Shown piece after piece: positions 36,072 to 44,434 of a DNA stretch of 64,000 nt. The notes under the pieces were generated by a model. It made no database searches, was not told where the DNA came from, and was given only the letters and a program-made list of their open reading frames with translations. Each line of letters opens with the position of its first letter. Position 1 is the stretch's first letter. The stretch comes from Kitasatospora sp. NBC_01246. Its GTDB lineage: Bacteria; Actinomycetota; Actinomycetes; Streptomycetales; Streptomycetaceae. Both the position numbers and the translations under genes were made by a program. The DNA is taken from contig NZ_CP108484.1 in NCBI RefSeq assembly GCF_036226505.1, forward strand, positions 5,456,001-5,520,000, read 5' to 3'.

Positions 36072-37775
36072 ATGGTTGAAGAACTGATCAGCTCCGACGG
36101 CACCACCCCGCGCCGTATTGCCGACGACTACGTGCAGGCCCTGGCCGAGCTCGACCCGCTGACCGCGGTGTACCTCGGGCTCAACCTCGACGACGACCGG
36201 CTCCCCGACCTCTCCCCGGCCGGTGACGAGGCGCTCGCCGAACTCGGCCGCCGCACGCTCGCCCGGCTCGCGGACGCGGAGCGGGCCGGAGCTGCCGAGG
36301 ACGAGGCCGAGCGCCGCTGCGCCCGGCTGCTGCGCGAGCGGCTCACCGCCTCGCTCGCCGTCCACGACGCGGGGGAGGGCTTCCGCGCGGTTCGCAACCT
36401 GGCCTCACCGGTCCACAACGTGCGGGACGTCTTCACCCTGATGCCCGCCGACACCGAGCAGCAGTGGGCGGTGATCGGGCGCCGGCTGGCCCGGGTGCCC
36501 CTCACGCTGGAGCAGTACCGGGCCACCCTCGCCGCGGGCATCGAGCGCGGTCTGCTCTCCGGCCCCCGTCAGGTGAGCACCGTGGTCGAGCAGCTCGGCG
36601 ACTGGCTGGAGGGGGACGAGGCCGGCTGGTTCGGCGTCTTCGTCCGGCAGGCGCCAGAGGGGCTGCGCGCCGAGCTGGCCGGGCCCGCCGCCGCCGCTGC
36701 CGCCGCGGTGGCCGCGCTGCGCGACTGGCTGCGCGACGTCTACGGCCCGGCCGCCGCCGGCACCTCCGACACCATCGGGCGCGAGCGCTACGGCCGGTGG
36801 GTGCGCTACTGGACCGGCGCCGACCTCGACCTGGACGAGGCGTACGGCTGGGCCTGGCAGGAGTTCCACGGCCTGCTCGCCCAGATGGAGGCGGAGGCCG
36901 AGAAGGTGCTCCCCGGCTCCACCCCGATGGAGGCGATGCGGTGGCTGGAGAGCGACGGCCCCGCCGTCCAGGGCGCCGAAGCGACGCGTGAGTACCTCCA
37001 GGGGCTGATGGACGGGGCGATCCGCGACCTCCAGGGCACCCACTTCGACCTGGCCGAGCCGGTCACCCGGGTCGAGTCGATGATCGCCCCGGCGGGCAGC
37101 GCGGCCGCGCCGTACTACACCTCGCCGTCGCTGGACTTCACCCGCCCGGGGCGGACCTGGCTGCCGACCATCGGCCGGGAGCGCTTCCCGGTCTGGGACC
37201 TCGTCTCCACCTGGTACCACGAGGGCGTTCCCGGCCACCACCTCCAGCTCGCGCAGTGGAACTACGTCGCCGACCGGCTCTCCACCTACCAGGTCAGCAT
37301 CGGCGGGGTGAGCGCCAACATGGAGGGCTGGGCGCTGTACGCCGAGCGCCTGATGGACGAGCTGGGCTACCTCACCGACCCTGGCCACCGGCTCGGCTAC
37401 CTCAACGCCCAGATGATGCGCGCGCTGCGGGTGATCGTCGACATCGGCATGCACGTCGGGCTGGACTTCCCCGCGGACTCCCCGTTCCGCCCGGGCGAGG
37501 CCGTCCTGCCGGACGCCGCCCGGGAGTTCTTCGGCCGGTACTGCGGGCTGGCGCCGGAGGTCCTGGACAGCGAGCTGGTCCGCTACCTCGGCATGCCCGG
37601 CCAGGCGATCGGCTACAAGCTCGGCGAGCGGGCCTGGCAGCGCGGCCGGGCGGCGGCCCGGGCGGCGCACGAGGCGCGCGGCGAGGAGTTCGACCTCAAG
37701 GCCTGGCACATGGCGGCGCTCTCGCAGGGCTCGCTGGGGCTGGACGACCTGGTGGCGGAGCTGGCCGCGCTGTAG
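36072..37775 (+). CDS. DUF885-family metallopeptidase-like protein
   Basis: 567 residues from ATG at 36072 (the frame is open 21 codons upstream but those codons read as non-family). The helical DUF885 family is related to M2/M3-like zinc peptidases; the motif HEGVPGHHLQLA (an HExxxGHH-type site) and the downstream GWALYAERLMDELG carry the expected metal ligands (two His and a Glu). No signal peptide, so it is cytosolic, perhaps cleaving peptides. An Ala-rich helix near 215-235 is typical. The terminator at 37825 follows. Confidence 0.88.
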   Translation: MVEELISSDGTTPRRIADDYVQALAELDPLTAVYLGLNLDDDRLPDLSPAGDEALAELGRRTLARLADAERAGAAEDEAERRCARLLRERLTASLAVHDAGEGFRAVRNLASPVHNVRDVFTLMPADTEQQWAVIGRRLARVPLTLEQYRATLAAGIERGLLSGPRQVSTVVEQLGDWLEGDEAGWFGVFVRQAPEGLRAELAGPAAAAAAAVAALRDWLRDVYGPAAAGTSDTIGRERYGRWVRYWTGADLDLDEAYGWAWQEFHGLLAQMEAEAEKVLPGSTPMEAMRWLESDGPAVQGAEATREYLQGLMDGAIRDLQGTHFDLAEPVTRVESMIAPAGSAAAPYYTSPSLDFTRPGRTWLPTIGRERFPVWDLVSTWYHEGVPGHHLQLAQWNYVADRLSTYQVSIGGVSANMEGWALYAERLMDELGYLTDPGHRLGYLNAQMMRALRVIVDIGMHVGLDFPADSPFRPGEAVLPDAAREFFGRYCGLAPEVLDSELVRYLGMPGQAIGYKLGERAWQRGRAAARAAHEARGEEFDLKAWHMAALSQGSLGLDDLVAELAAL

Positions 37776-37824
37776 TGCGGTGCCGGCGACGGCGGGTGCC
37801 CCGGCCCGGGCGGCCGACGGCACG

Positions 37825-37852
37825 GCCCCCGGGTGCAGGGGCACCCGGGGGC
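37825..37852 (+). terminator. Terminator after the DUF885 gene
   Basis: GCCCCCGGGTGC, loop AGGG, GCACCCGGGGGC: perfect 12-bp stem followed by TCTTC. Confidence 0.8.
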
Positions 37853-38021
37853 TCTTCGCCGCCTCCGGCCGGGGCGGGCCTGGTCCCGTGGTCCCGGGCC
37901 AGTGGTCAATTAGTCCCATTCGTCCGATTTGGTGAGCTTTTTCCTTGCCATTCGCCGCGCGGAGCGTTTGGCTGGAAGGCGACTGCGTGACCTCTCCGAA
38001 CCCCTGCGGAAGGCTCCCCCA

Positions 38022-39569
38022 GTGTCTGCTCAACCTGCCACCGGTCATAAGGCGGCGGACAGTCGTCGCTGGTGGGCATTGGCGGTCATCGCCATCGCCC
38101 AGCTGATGATCGTCCTCGACATCACCATCGTGAACATCGCCCTGCCCTCGGCCCAGAAGGACCTCGGGATATCCGACGCCAACCGGCAGTGGGTGATCAC
38201 CGCCTACACGCTGGCCTTCGGTGGCCTGCTGCTCCTCGGCGGCCGGCTCGGCGACCTCTTCGGCCGCAAACGCGTCTTCATCATCGGCCTGCTCGGCTTC
38301 GCCCTCGCCTCCGCGATCGGCGGCGCCGCGTCCGGGTCGGCGATGCTGTTCGCGGCCCGCGCCCTCCAGGGCGCCTTCGGCGCACTCCTCGCCCCGTCCG
38401 CCCTGGGCCTGCTCTCCACCACCTTCAGCGATCCACGGGAACGCAGTACGGCGTTCGGCATCTTCGGTGCCATCGCCGGCGGCGGCGCCGCGATCGGCCT
38501 GCTCCTGGGCGGCCTGCTGACCGAGTACCTGAACTGGCGCTGGTGCCTGTTCGTGAACACCCCGATCGCCATCGCGACGGCCTTCGCCGCCTTCTCGATC
38601 CTCACCTCGGACCACGTCGCCAAGGGCCGCCGGGTCAAACTCGACCTGCCCGGCGCGTTCCTGGGCTGCGGCGGCCTGCTCGCCATCGTCTTCGGCACGT
38701 CGGAGGCGGTCAGCCGGGGCTGGGTGGACTGGCTGGTGCTGGGCTCGCTGGCGCTCGGCGCGCTCCTGCTGGTGGTCTTCGTGCTGGTGGAGCGGCGCAC
38801 CGAGCACGCGCTGCTGCCGCTGCACATCGTGGGCGAGCGCAACCGCGGCGGCGCCGCGCTCTCGATCGGCCTGGCGATGGTCGGCATGTTCGGCCTGTTC
38901 CTGTTCCTCACCTACTACCTCCAGGTGATCAAGCACTTCTCGCCGGTGATGTCCGGCGTCTCCTTCCTGCCGATGACGGCCGCCATCGTGATCAGTTCGA
39001 CCGGGTTCGCGGCCCGGCTGATGACCAGGGTGCCCTCGCGCAACCTGATCGGGCCCGGGCTGCTGCTGGCCGCGGCCGCGATGGCCTGGCTGACCCAGAT
39101 GAAGGTGGACAGTCCATGGGCCGGCATGGTGCTCCCCGCCGAGCTGCTGCTCGGCTTCGGGATGGGCCTGGTGTTCATGCCGGCGATGAGCCTGGCCACC
39201 CTGGGCGTCGCCCCGAACGAGGCCGGCGCCGCGTCGGCCACCATCAACTCGGCCCAGCAGGTGGGCGGTTCCGTCGGTACGGCGCTGCTGAACACGATCG
39301 CGGCCAGTGCCACCGCGACGTACCTGGCCACCCGGATCGCCGGCAATCCCCAGGTCCAGGCCCAGGGCGCGGTGCACGGGTACGTGATCGCGACCTGGGT
39401 GGCGATGGGCATCCTGCTGGCGGCGGCGCTGATCGCCTTCCTGATGATCAACCACCGCCCGGCACCCGGCGAGGCCACCGGGGAGACCGTGTCCGGGGCG
39501 GGCGCGCAGGCCGGCGCGGCGGCCACCGCGGGGGCGGCGGCGCCGAGCCACCGGCAGCGCGCCCGATGA
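38022..39569 (+). CDS. MFS multidrug exporter, DHA2 family
   Basis: 515 residues from GTG at 38022 (GGAAGG 9 nt upstream); the frame is open 31 codons further but without family sequence. About 14 helices: LMIVLDITIVNIALPSAQKDL (helix 1), WVITAYTLAFGGLLLLGGRLGD (motif A region), GAFGALLAPSALGLL and GGAAIGLLLGGLL (motif C). It resembles EmrB/SMR-type proton antiporters, often giving resistance to antibiotics. It is more similar to actinobacterial DHA2 exporters than to the other exporter here (14439). No regulator is adjacent; an A/T-rich stretch at 37900-37960 probably holds its promoter. Confidence 0.92.
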   Translation: MSAQPATGHKAADSRRWWALAVIAIAQLMIVLDITIVNIALPSAQKDLGISDANRQWVITAYTLAFGGLLLLGGRLGDLFGRKRVFIIGLLGFALASAIGGAASGSAMLFAARALQGAFGALLAPSALGLLSTTFSDPRERSTAFGIFGAIAGGGAAIGLLLGGLLTEYLNWRWCLFVNTPIAIATAFAAFSILTSDHVAKGRRVKLDLPGAFLGCGGLLAIVFGTSEAVSRGWVDWLVLGSLALGALLLVVFVLVERRTEHALLPLHIVGERNRGGAALSIGLAMVGMFGLFLFLTYYLQVIKHFSPVMSGVSFLPMTAAIVISSTGFAARLMTRVPSRNLIGPGLLLAAAAMAWLTQMKVDSPWAGMVLPAELLLGFGMGLVFMPAMSLATLGVAPNEAGAASATINSAQQVGGSVGTALLNTIAASATATYLATRIAGNPQVQAQGAVHGYVIATWVAMGILLAAALIAFLMINHRPAPGEATGETVSGAGAQAGAAATAGAAAPSHRQRAR

Positions 39570-39632
39570 GCCGCGGCCCCGGTACCCGCGCCGACTGAAA
39601 CATGCCCCGAGGTCCCGCAGTCGACCTCCGGC

Positions 39633-39669
39633 GCCTCCCCGCTCCCGGCCACCCCGGGAGCGGGGAGGC
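39633..39669 (+). terminator. Terminator after the second MFS gene
   Basis: GCCTCCCCGCTCCCGG and CCGGGAGCGGGGAGGC form a perfect 16-bp stem with a five-base loop. Confidence 0.8.
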
Positions 39670-39843
39670 GTCGCCGTGCCGGGGGGCGCCGGACCCCGGG
39701 GTGACGCCTCGGGACCGACCGCCCCCGGGCCGCCGGGCGGAGGATTTCTCATCCGGCTCCCAGCCGGACATCACAGCCCTCCCAGCTCCCTGGGCCATAG
39801 TCGGACGGTACTCGCACCGACATCCAGGTCAGGAGGACCAGGC

Positions 39844-40845
39844 ATGGGCCAGCACCGTCGCCTTCAGCCCCGACGCCGACTTCTGGCCCCCACCCTCCTC
39901 ACCCTGCTCTCGGTGCTCACCGTGGCGGCCGTCGTCACGGGCGCGCACAGCGTGACCTCGGAGGTGACGGCGGCGGGCAGCCCGACGGTGACCGCCCCGG
40001 CGGCCGCCACGTCGTCCCCCGCGCCCGCGCCCGCGCCCTCGTCCTCTGCCCCGGCGCCGGACGCGGCGGCGCACGCGGCGGCCCCGGCCGCCACCGGGGC
40101 GCCCACGGACGGGGCCGCCGGCGAGGCCACCACCGACCAGGCCGCCGCCGAGGCGCCCACCGACCCGGCCACCGCCGCCGTCACCGTCCCGGGCCCGCTC
40201 GGCACCACCGCGGTGGCCCCGGCCACGCCCGAATCCGCCACCGTGGGAGCCCTGTTCAGCGGCAAGGTCACGGCGGGCGACCACTTCTGCACCGCCAGCG
40301 TGCTGCACAGCACCACGAAGAACCTGCTGATCACCGCCGCCCACTGCCTCGACAGCGCCGCCGGCGTCACCTTCGTCCCCGGCTACCGCGACGGCGCCGC
40401 CCCCTACGGCACCTGGCGGGTCACCGCGATCCACACCACCACCGGCTGGTCGCGGGACGGCGACCAGGACGAGGACTTCGCCGTCCTGGAGACCGCGTCC
40501 GACGGCGGCCGCCGGATCGAGGACGTGGTCGGCGCCAACCAGCTCGGCACCGACGAGCCCTTCGGCGTCACCGTCCGTCTCTACGGGTACCCGAGCGGCA
40601 CCGAGGCGCCGCTCCTGTGCGGCAACACCACCGGCCGCCAGAGCACCTACCAGCGCGTCGTCGACTGCCCCGGCTACTCCGGCGGCACCAGCGGCGGCCC
40701 GTGGATCAGCACCACCACCGGCCATGTGGTCGGCGTCATCGGCGGCTACCAGGAGGGCGGCGACAGCCCCGACACCTCCTACAGCGCCGCCTTCGACCAC
40801 ACCGTGGCGGCCCTCTACGAGGAGGCGGTGGACGCGGCATCCTGA
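39844..40845 (+). CDS. Secreted trypsin-like serine protease (S1 type)
   Basis: 333 residues, ATG after AGGAGG. An N-terminal signal or anchor (about 13-35) is followed by an Ala/Pro/Ser/Thr-rich linker to about residue 130, then a chymotrypsin-fold domain. The triad is visible: H167 in LLITAAHCLD, D211 in DEDFAVLE and S283 in CPGYSGGTSGGPW. Two Cys pairs fit disulfides (around HFC/AHC and LLCGN/VDCPG). It resembles V8/glutamyl-endopeptidase-like actinobacterial trypsins. The Pro/Ala linker suggests spanning the cell wall. No propeptide boundary is obvious. Confidence 0.9.
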   Translation: MGQHRRLQPRRRLLAPTLLTLLSVLTVAAVVTGAHSVTSEVTAAGSPTVTAPAAATSSPAPAPAPSSSAPAPDAAAHAAAPAATGAPTDGAAGEATTDQAAAEAPTDPATAAVTVPGPLGTTAVAPATPESATVGALFSGKVTAGDHFCTASVLHSTTKNLLITAAHCLDSAAGVTFVPGYRDGAAPYGTWRVTAIHTTTGWSRDGDQDEDFAVLETASDGGRRIEDVVGANQLGTDEPFGVTVRLYGYPSGTEAPLLCGNTTGRQSTYQRVVDCPGYSGGTSGGPWISTTTGHVVGVIGGYQEGGDSPDTSYSAAFDHTVAALYEEAVDAAS

Positions 40846-40931
40846 GCCCGGCCCGGACAGCGGTTCGAACGGCGTTCTTCACATGAAACACTCTCCGTCG
40901 ACGAAACCGACACACCCGGAGAGCCCCAACC

Positions 40932-41777
40932 GTGACCACCTCCCGCACCACCGCCCTGACGATCGCGGCGACGGCCCTGGCCCTCGCCACCGTGGCGGGG
41001 TGCAACGACGACACCGGGTCGGCCGCCCAGCCGGCCCCGACCTCCGCCGCGGCCTCCGCTTCCCCGACGGCCTCCCCGACGGCCACCGCCTCCTCGCCGG
41101 CCACCACCGCCCCGGCGCCCGCGAATTCGGCCGCCACCGGGTCCGCGAGCCCGGCCGCCGAGGGTGCCTTCGACCCCGAGCAGGCCCTGGCCGCGGCCGA
41201 CAAGTCGCCCTACGCGGTCTCGGTGGTCATGATCACCGAGAGTGGCGGGGTGGCGCTGTCGACCATGAAGGGCCGCAGCAACCTCAACGGCGTCTGGACC
41301 GGCCGGATGGAGATGCGCACCACCGCGCCCGGTGTCGCCGAGCCGATCCTCTGGATCGAGAGCCTGACGACGGCCGACGCCAGCTACCTGCGCGACCTGT
41401 CCACGCCGGGTGACGAGTGGGCCAAGATGCCGCGCTCCACCGACAACGCGGTCGTCGACTACACCGACTACGCCAAGCTGCTGCTGGCCGCCGGCCCCGG
41501 TGCGCGCAAGGGCATGGAGACGCGTGACGGCGTCGCCGTCTACCACCTCACCGGCCACATCAGCACCGAACAGCTGAGCACCGTCGACCCGCGGACGTAC
41601 AAGTCGCTGAAGGCGAAGGGCACCACCGGCTTCGACTTCGACCAGTGGATCGACCGCGCGGGCCGCACCCGCTACGCCGAGCAGCAGGTCGAGATGAAGG
41701 GCGTGAAGGCGGTCAACAAGGTCACCTTCTCCGACTTCGGCCCGGCCGAGACCTTCGCCGCCCCGGTGGCCGGCTGA
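40932..41777 (+). CDS. Lipoprotein, LppX/LprAFG-like
   Basis: 281 residues, GTG start with GGAGAG upstream. Lipobox VAGC (lipidated Cys 24), an Ala/Ser/Thr/Pro-rich linker to about 75, then a mixed alpha/beta domain with SPYAVSVVMITESGGVAL, WIESLTTADASYLRD and FDFDQWIDRAGRTRYAEQQ. The pattern recalls the LppX/LprG family of lipid-binding lipoproteins in actinobacteria; similarity is weak and the ligand unknown. It follows the protease gene by 86 nt but probably has its own promoter. Confidence 0.75.
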   Translation: MTTSRTTALTIAATALALATVAGCNDDTGSAAQPAPTSAAASASPTASPTATASSPATTAPAPANSAATGSASPAAEGAFDPEQALAAADKSPYAVSVVMITESGGVALSTMKGRSNLNGVWTGRMEMRTTAPGVAEPILWIESLTTADASYLRDLSTPGDEWAKMPRSTDNAVVDYTDYAKLLLAAGPGARKGMETRDGVAVYHLTGHISTEQLSTVDPRTYKSLKAKGTTGFDFDQWIDRAGRTRYAEQQVEMKGVKAVNKVTFSDFGPAETFAAPVAG

Positions 41778-41863
41778 CGGCGAGCCGCCCGGAGCGCCGG
41801 GGCCGCCGTCCTTCCCGGGCGGCGGCCCCGGTCATGCCGCCCGCCCCGCCGCCGACATGACGA

Positions 41864-41902
41864 AGGCCCAGATCCGTGGATGAACTCCACTGATCTGGGC
41901 CT
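41864..41902. terminator. Bidirectional terminator between lipoprotein gene and tRNA-Arg
   Basis: AGGCCCAGATC pairs with GATCTGGGCCT and the inner GTGGA pairs with TCCAC, one mismatch between, a 16-bp stem. TTCGTC follows on the minus strand and CTGTT on the plus strand. Confidence 0.85.
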
Positions 41903-41922
41903 CTGTTGCACTTCTCGCGAAG

Positions 41923-41994
41923 TGCCCCCGGCAGGATTCGAACCTGCGCACCCGCCTCCGGAGGGCGGTGCTCTATCCCCTGAGCTACGGGGGC
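41923..41994 (-). tRNA. tRNA-Arg, anticodon CCG
   Basis: 72 nt on the minus strand with a full cloverleaf: acceptor GCCCCCG/CGGGGGC, D arm GCTC...GAGC, anticodon arm CCGCC-CTCCGGA-GGCGG with anticodon CCG (reads CGG), T arm GCAGG-TTCGAAT-CCTGC, discriminator A. CCA is not encoded. It lies about 690 bp from argS, whose product should charge it. Confidence 0.95.
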
Positions 41995-42170
41995 CTGCTT
42001 GGTGTTGTCGTCGCGTTCGCTTCGACGTGGAGAACATTACCAGGCCCGGGGCGTGGTCCGTGCACGGGTTTCCACCACCGGCCCGGCGGCGGGGAGCGGA
42101 GCGGGGCCGGAGGGGGGCCGGAGGGGGAGCGGAAGTCCGGAAAGGCCGGACGGGGCGGCGGGCGCGCCGA

Positions 42171-42176
42171 TACCCT
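42171..42176 (+). promoter_or_regulatory. -10 box TACCCT of the response regulator (leaderless geometry)
   Basis: TACCCT, seven bases, then GTG at 42184, and no ribosome site between. Confidence 0.55.
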
Positions 42177-42183
42177 CGGTGAG

Positions 42184-42612
42184 GTGTCGGGAGTGTCCGG
42201 GCGGGTCCTCGTGGTGGACGACAGCGAGGTGATCCGTCAGCTGATCAGGGTCAACCTGGAGCTGGAAGGCTTCGAGGTGGTGACCGCCGCCGACGGCGCC
42301 GAGTGCCTGGAGGTGGTCCGCCGGGTCCGGCCGGACGTGGTGACGCTGGACGTCGTGATGCCGCGGCTGGACGGCCTGCGGACGGCGGCCCGGCTGCGGG
42401 CGGCGCCGGTGACCAGTGGGCTGCCGATCGCGATCGTCAGCGCCTGCACGCCGGCCGACCTCGACCTCGGGGAGGCGGTCGGGGTGGACGGCTACCTGGG
42501 CAAGCCCTTCGACCCCGCCGATCTGGTGGCGCTGGTGTGGCGGCTGATGGCGCGGACGGCGAGGCCGGACGGGTTTCGCCCTGAGCGAACAGAGCGCACG
42601 GATCGCGGCTGA
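42184..42612 (+). CDS. Single-domain response regulator (CheY-like)
   Basis: 142 residues from GTG at 42184 (a second GTG lies three codons on). Only a receiver domain: RVLVVDDSEVIRQLI, phosphoacceptor Asp in DVVTLDVVMPRLDG, Ser in AIVSACTP and Lys in VDGYLGKPFDP, plus a short charged tail. It has no output domain, so it acts by phosphotransfer or protein contact. It lies between tRNA-Arg and argS without a kinase partner nearby. The conserved place just ahead of argS suggests a housekeeping signalling role, not known to me. Confidence 0.9.
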   Translation: MSGVSGRVLVVDDSEVIRQLIRVNLELEGFEVVTAADGAECLEVVRRVRPDVVTLDVVMPRLDGLRTAARLRAAPVTSGLPIAIVSACTPADLDLGEAVGVDGYLGKPFDPADLVALVWRLMARTARPDGFRPERTERTDRG

Positions 42613-42672
42613 GCACGGCGCGCGGGCGTCTCAACCGGCAAACCGGGTGGCGAGCGGGTACCCCGTCTCGCC

Positions 42673-42678
42673 TACGCT
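42673..42678 (+). promoter_or_regulatory. -10 box TACGCT of argS (leaderless geometry)
   Basis: TACGCT, seven bases, then GTG at 42686; no ribosome site. Confidence 0.6.
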
Positions 42679-42685
42679 TGGCGTC

Positions 42686-44347
42686 GTGACCCCCGCAGAG
42701 CTTTCCCAGGCAGTCCAGGCCGCAGTGAGCGCCGCCGTCGAGGCGGGCGAGCTGGCCGTCGCCGTGCCCGAGCACGTGACGGTCGAGCGACCCAAGAACA
42801 GGGACCACGGCGACTACGCGACGAACGTGGCCCTCCAGCTCGCGAAGTCGGCCGGTCGGCCGCCGCGAGCCGTGGCCGACCTGGTGGCCGCCCGCCTGCG
42901 TGCACTGCCCGGGGTCGCCAAGGTCGACATCGCCGGGCCGGGCTTCCTGAACATCACGCTCGACGCCGCCACCCAGGGCGCGCTGGCGCGGAGCATCGTC
43001 GAGGCGGGCGAGTCCTACGGCCGCAACGAGGCGCTCAAGGGCCTGAAGATCAACCTGGAGTTCGTCTCCGCCAACCCGACCGGCCCGATCCACATCGGCG
43101 GCGTCCGCTGGGCCGCCGTCGGCGACTCGCTCGCCCGGGTGCTGCGGGCCACCGGCGCCGACGTCACCACCGAGTACTACCTGAACGACGCCGGCGTGCA
43201 GATCTCCAAGTTCGCCGGCTCGCTGAAGGCCGCCGCCAACGGGCAGGCCGTGCCGGCCGACGGCTACGTCGGCGAGTACATCGTCGACATCGCCAAGGCG
43301 ATCGTGGACGGCGTCCCCGGCGTGCTCGACCTGCCCGAGGGCGAGCAGTCGGAGGTGTTCCGCACCGAGGGCCTCAAGCTCATGGTCGCCGAGATCCAGC
43401 GCTCGATGGAGGAGTTCGGCACCCACTTCGACGTCTGGTTCTCGGAGAAGTCGCTGCACGACTCCGGCGCCGTCGAGAAGGCCATCGAGCGGCTGCGCGA
43501 GCAGGGCCACGTCTTCGACCGGGACGGCGCGATCTGGCTGCGCACCACCGACTTCGGCGACGACAAGGACCGCGTCCTGGTCAAGGCCGACGGCGAGACC
43601 ACCTACTTCGCCGCCGACGCCGCCTACTACCTCTCCAAGCGCGACCGCGGCTCCGAGGTCTCCGTCTACATGCTGGGCGCGGACCACCACGGCTACGTCA
43701 ACCGCCTCAAGGCCATCTCGGCCTGCGCGGGCGACGACATGGACCGCAACATCGAGGTCAAGATCGGCCAGTTCGTGAAGATGCTTCGCGACGGCGAAGA
43801 GGTCCGCATGTCCAAGCGGGCCGGCAACATCATCACCATCGACGACGTGGTCGACTGGATCGGCGTGGACGCCGCCCGGTACACCCTGGCGCGCTCCTCC
43901 ACCGACTCCACGATCACGCTCGACATCAACGTGCTGACCAGCCAGACCAACGAGAACCCGGTCTACTACGTCCAGTACGCGCACACCCGGATGTGCGGCG
44001 TCGCCCGCAAGGCCGCGGAGCTCGGCGTCGACAAGGGCCCGGCCGGGGACTTCAAACCCGAGCTGCTCGCCACCCAGTGGGAGAACGACGTCCTCGGCGC
44101 CCTCGGTGAGTTCCCGCGGATCCTGGCCACGGCCGGCGAGCTGCGCGAGCCGCACCGGGTCGCGCGCTACCTGGAGGACCTCGCGGGCAAGTACCACCGC
44201 CTGTACGAGAACTGCATGTTCCTGCCCAAGGGCGACGAAGAGCTCAACGACACGCACCGGGCCCGGCTGTGGCTGGTCGAGGCCACCCGCACGGTCATGG
44301 CCAACGGCCTCACGCTCCTGGGCGTGACGGCGCCCGAGCGGATGTAG
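42686..44347 (+). CDS. argS: Arginyl-tRNA synthetase
   Basis: 553 residues from GTG at 42686; upstream in-frame codons are excluded by the promoter. Class I synthetase: N-terminal Add-1 domain (about 1-110), the HIGH region as SANPTGPIHIGGVRWAAVGD, then GADHHGYVNRLKA, and VRMSKRAGN as the KMSKS-type loop. The C-terminal anticodon domain ends TLLGVTAPERM, as usual. It charges tRNA-Arg; the tRNA-Arg(CCG) gene is nearby. A hairpin terminator separates it from lysA. Confidence 0.97.
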   Translation: MTPAELSQAVQAAVSAAVEAGELAVAVPEHVTVERPKNRDHGDYATNVALQLAKSAGRPPRAVADLVAARLRALPGVAKVDIAGPGFLNITLDAATQGALARSIVEAGESYGRNEALKGLKINLEFVSANPTGPIHIGGVRWAAVGDSLARVLRATGADVTTEYYLNDAGVQISKFAGSLKAAANGQAVPADGYVGEYIVDIAKAIVDGVPGVLDLPEGEQSEVFRTEGLKLMVAEIQRSMEEFGTHFDVWFSEKSLHDSGAVEKAIERLREQGHVFDRDGAIWLRTTDFGDDKDRVLVKADGETTYFAADAAYYLSKRDRGSEVSVYMLGADHHGYVNRLKAISACAGDDMDRNIEVKIGQFVKMLRDGEEVRMSKRAGNIITIDDVVDWIGVDAARYTLARSSTDSTITLDINVLTSQTNENPVYYVQYAHTRMCGVARKAAELGVDKGPAGDFKPELLATQWENDVLGALGEFPRILATAGELREPHRVARYLEDLAGKYHRLYENCMFLPKGDEELNDTHRARLWLVEATRTVMANGLTLLGVTAPERM

Positions 44348-44369
44348 GACCACCCCCAAGCGCACAGCG

Positions 44370-44406
44370 GGGGCGGCGGACGGTCAACGAGGACCGTCGC
44401 CGCCCC
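44370..44406 (+). terminator. Terminator between argS and lysA
   Basis: GGGGCGGCGGACGGTC pairs with GACCGTCGCCGCCCC apart from one bulged G; six-base loop. Confidence 0.7.
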
Positions 44407-44434
44407 TCGCCATAAGCCAAGGAAGTAAGCAGAG

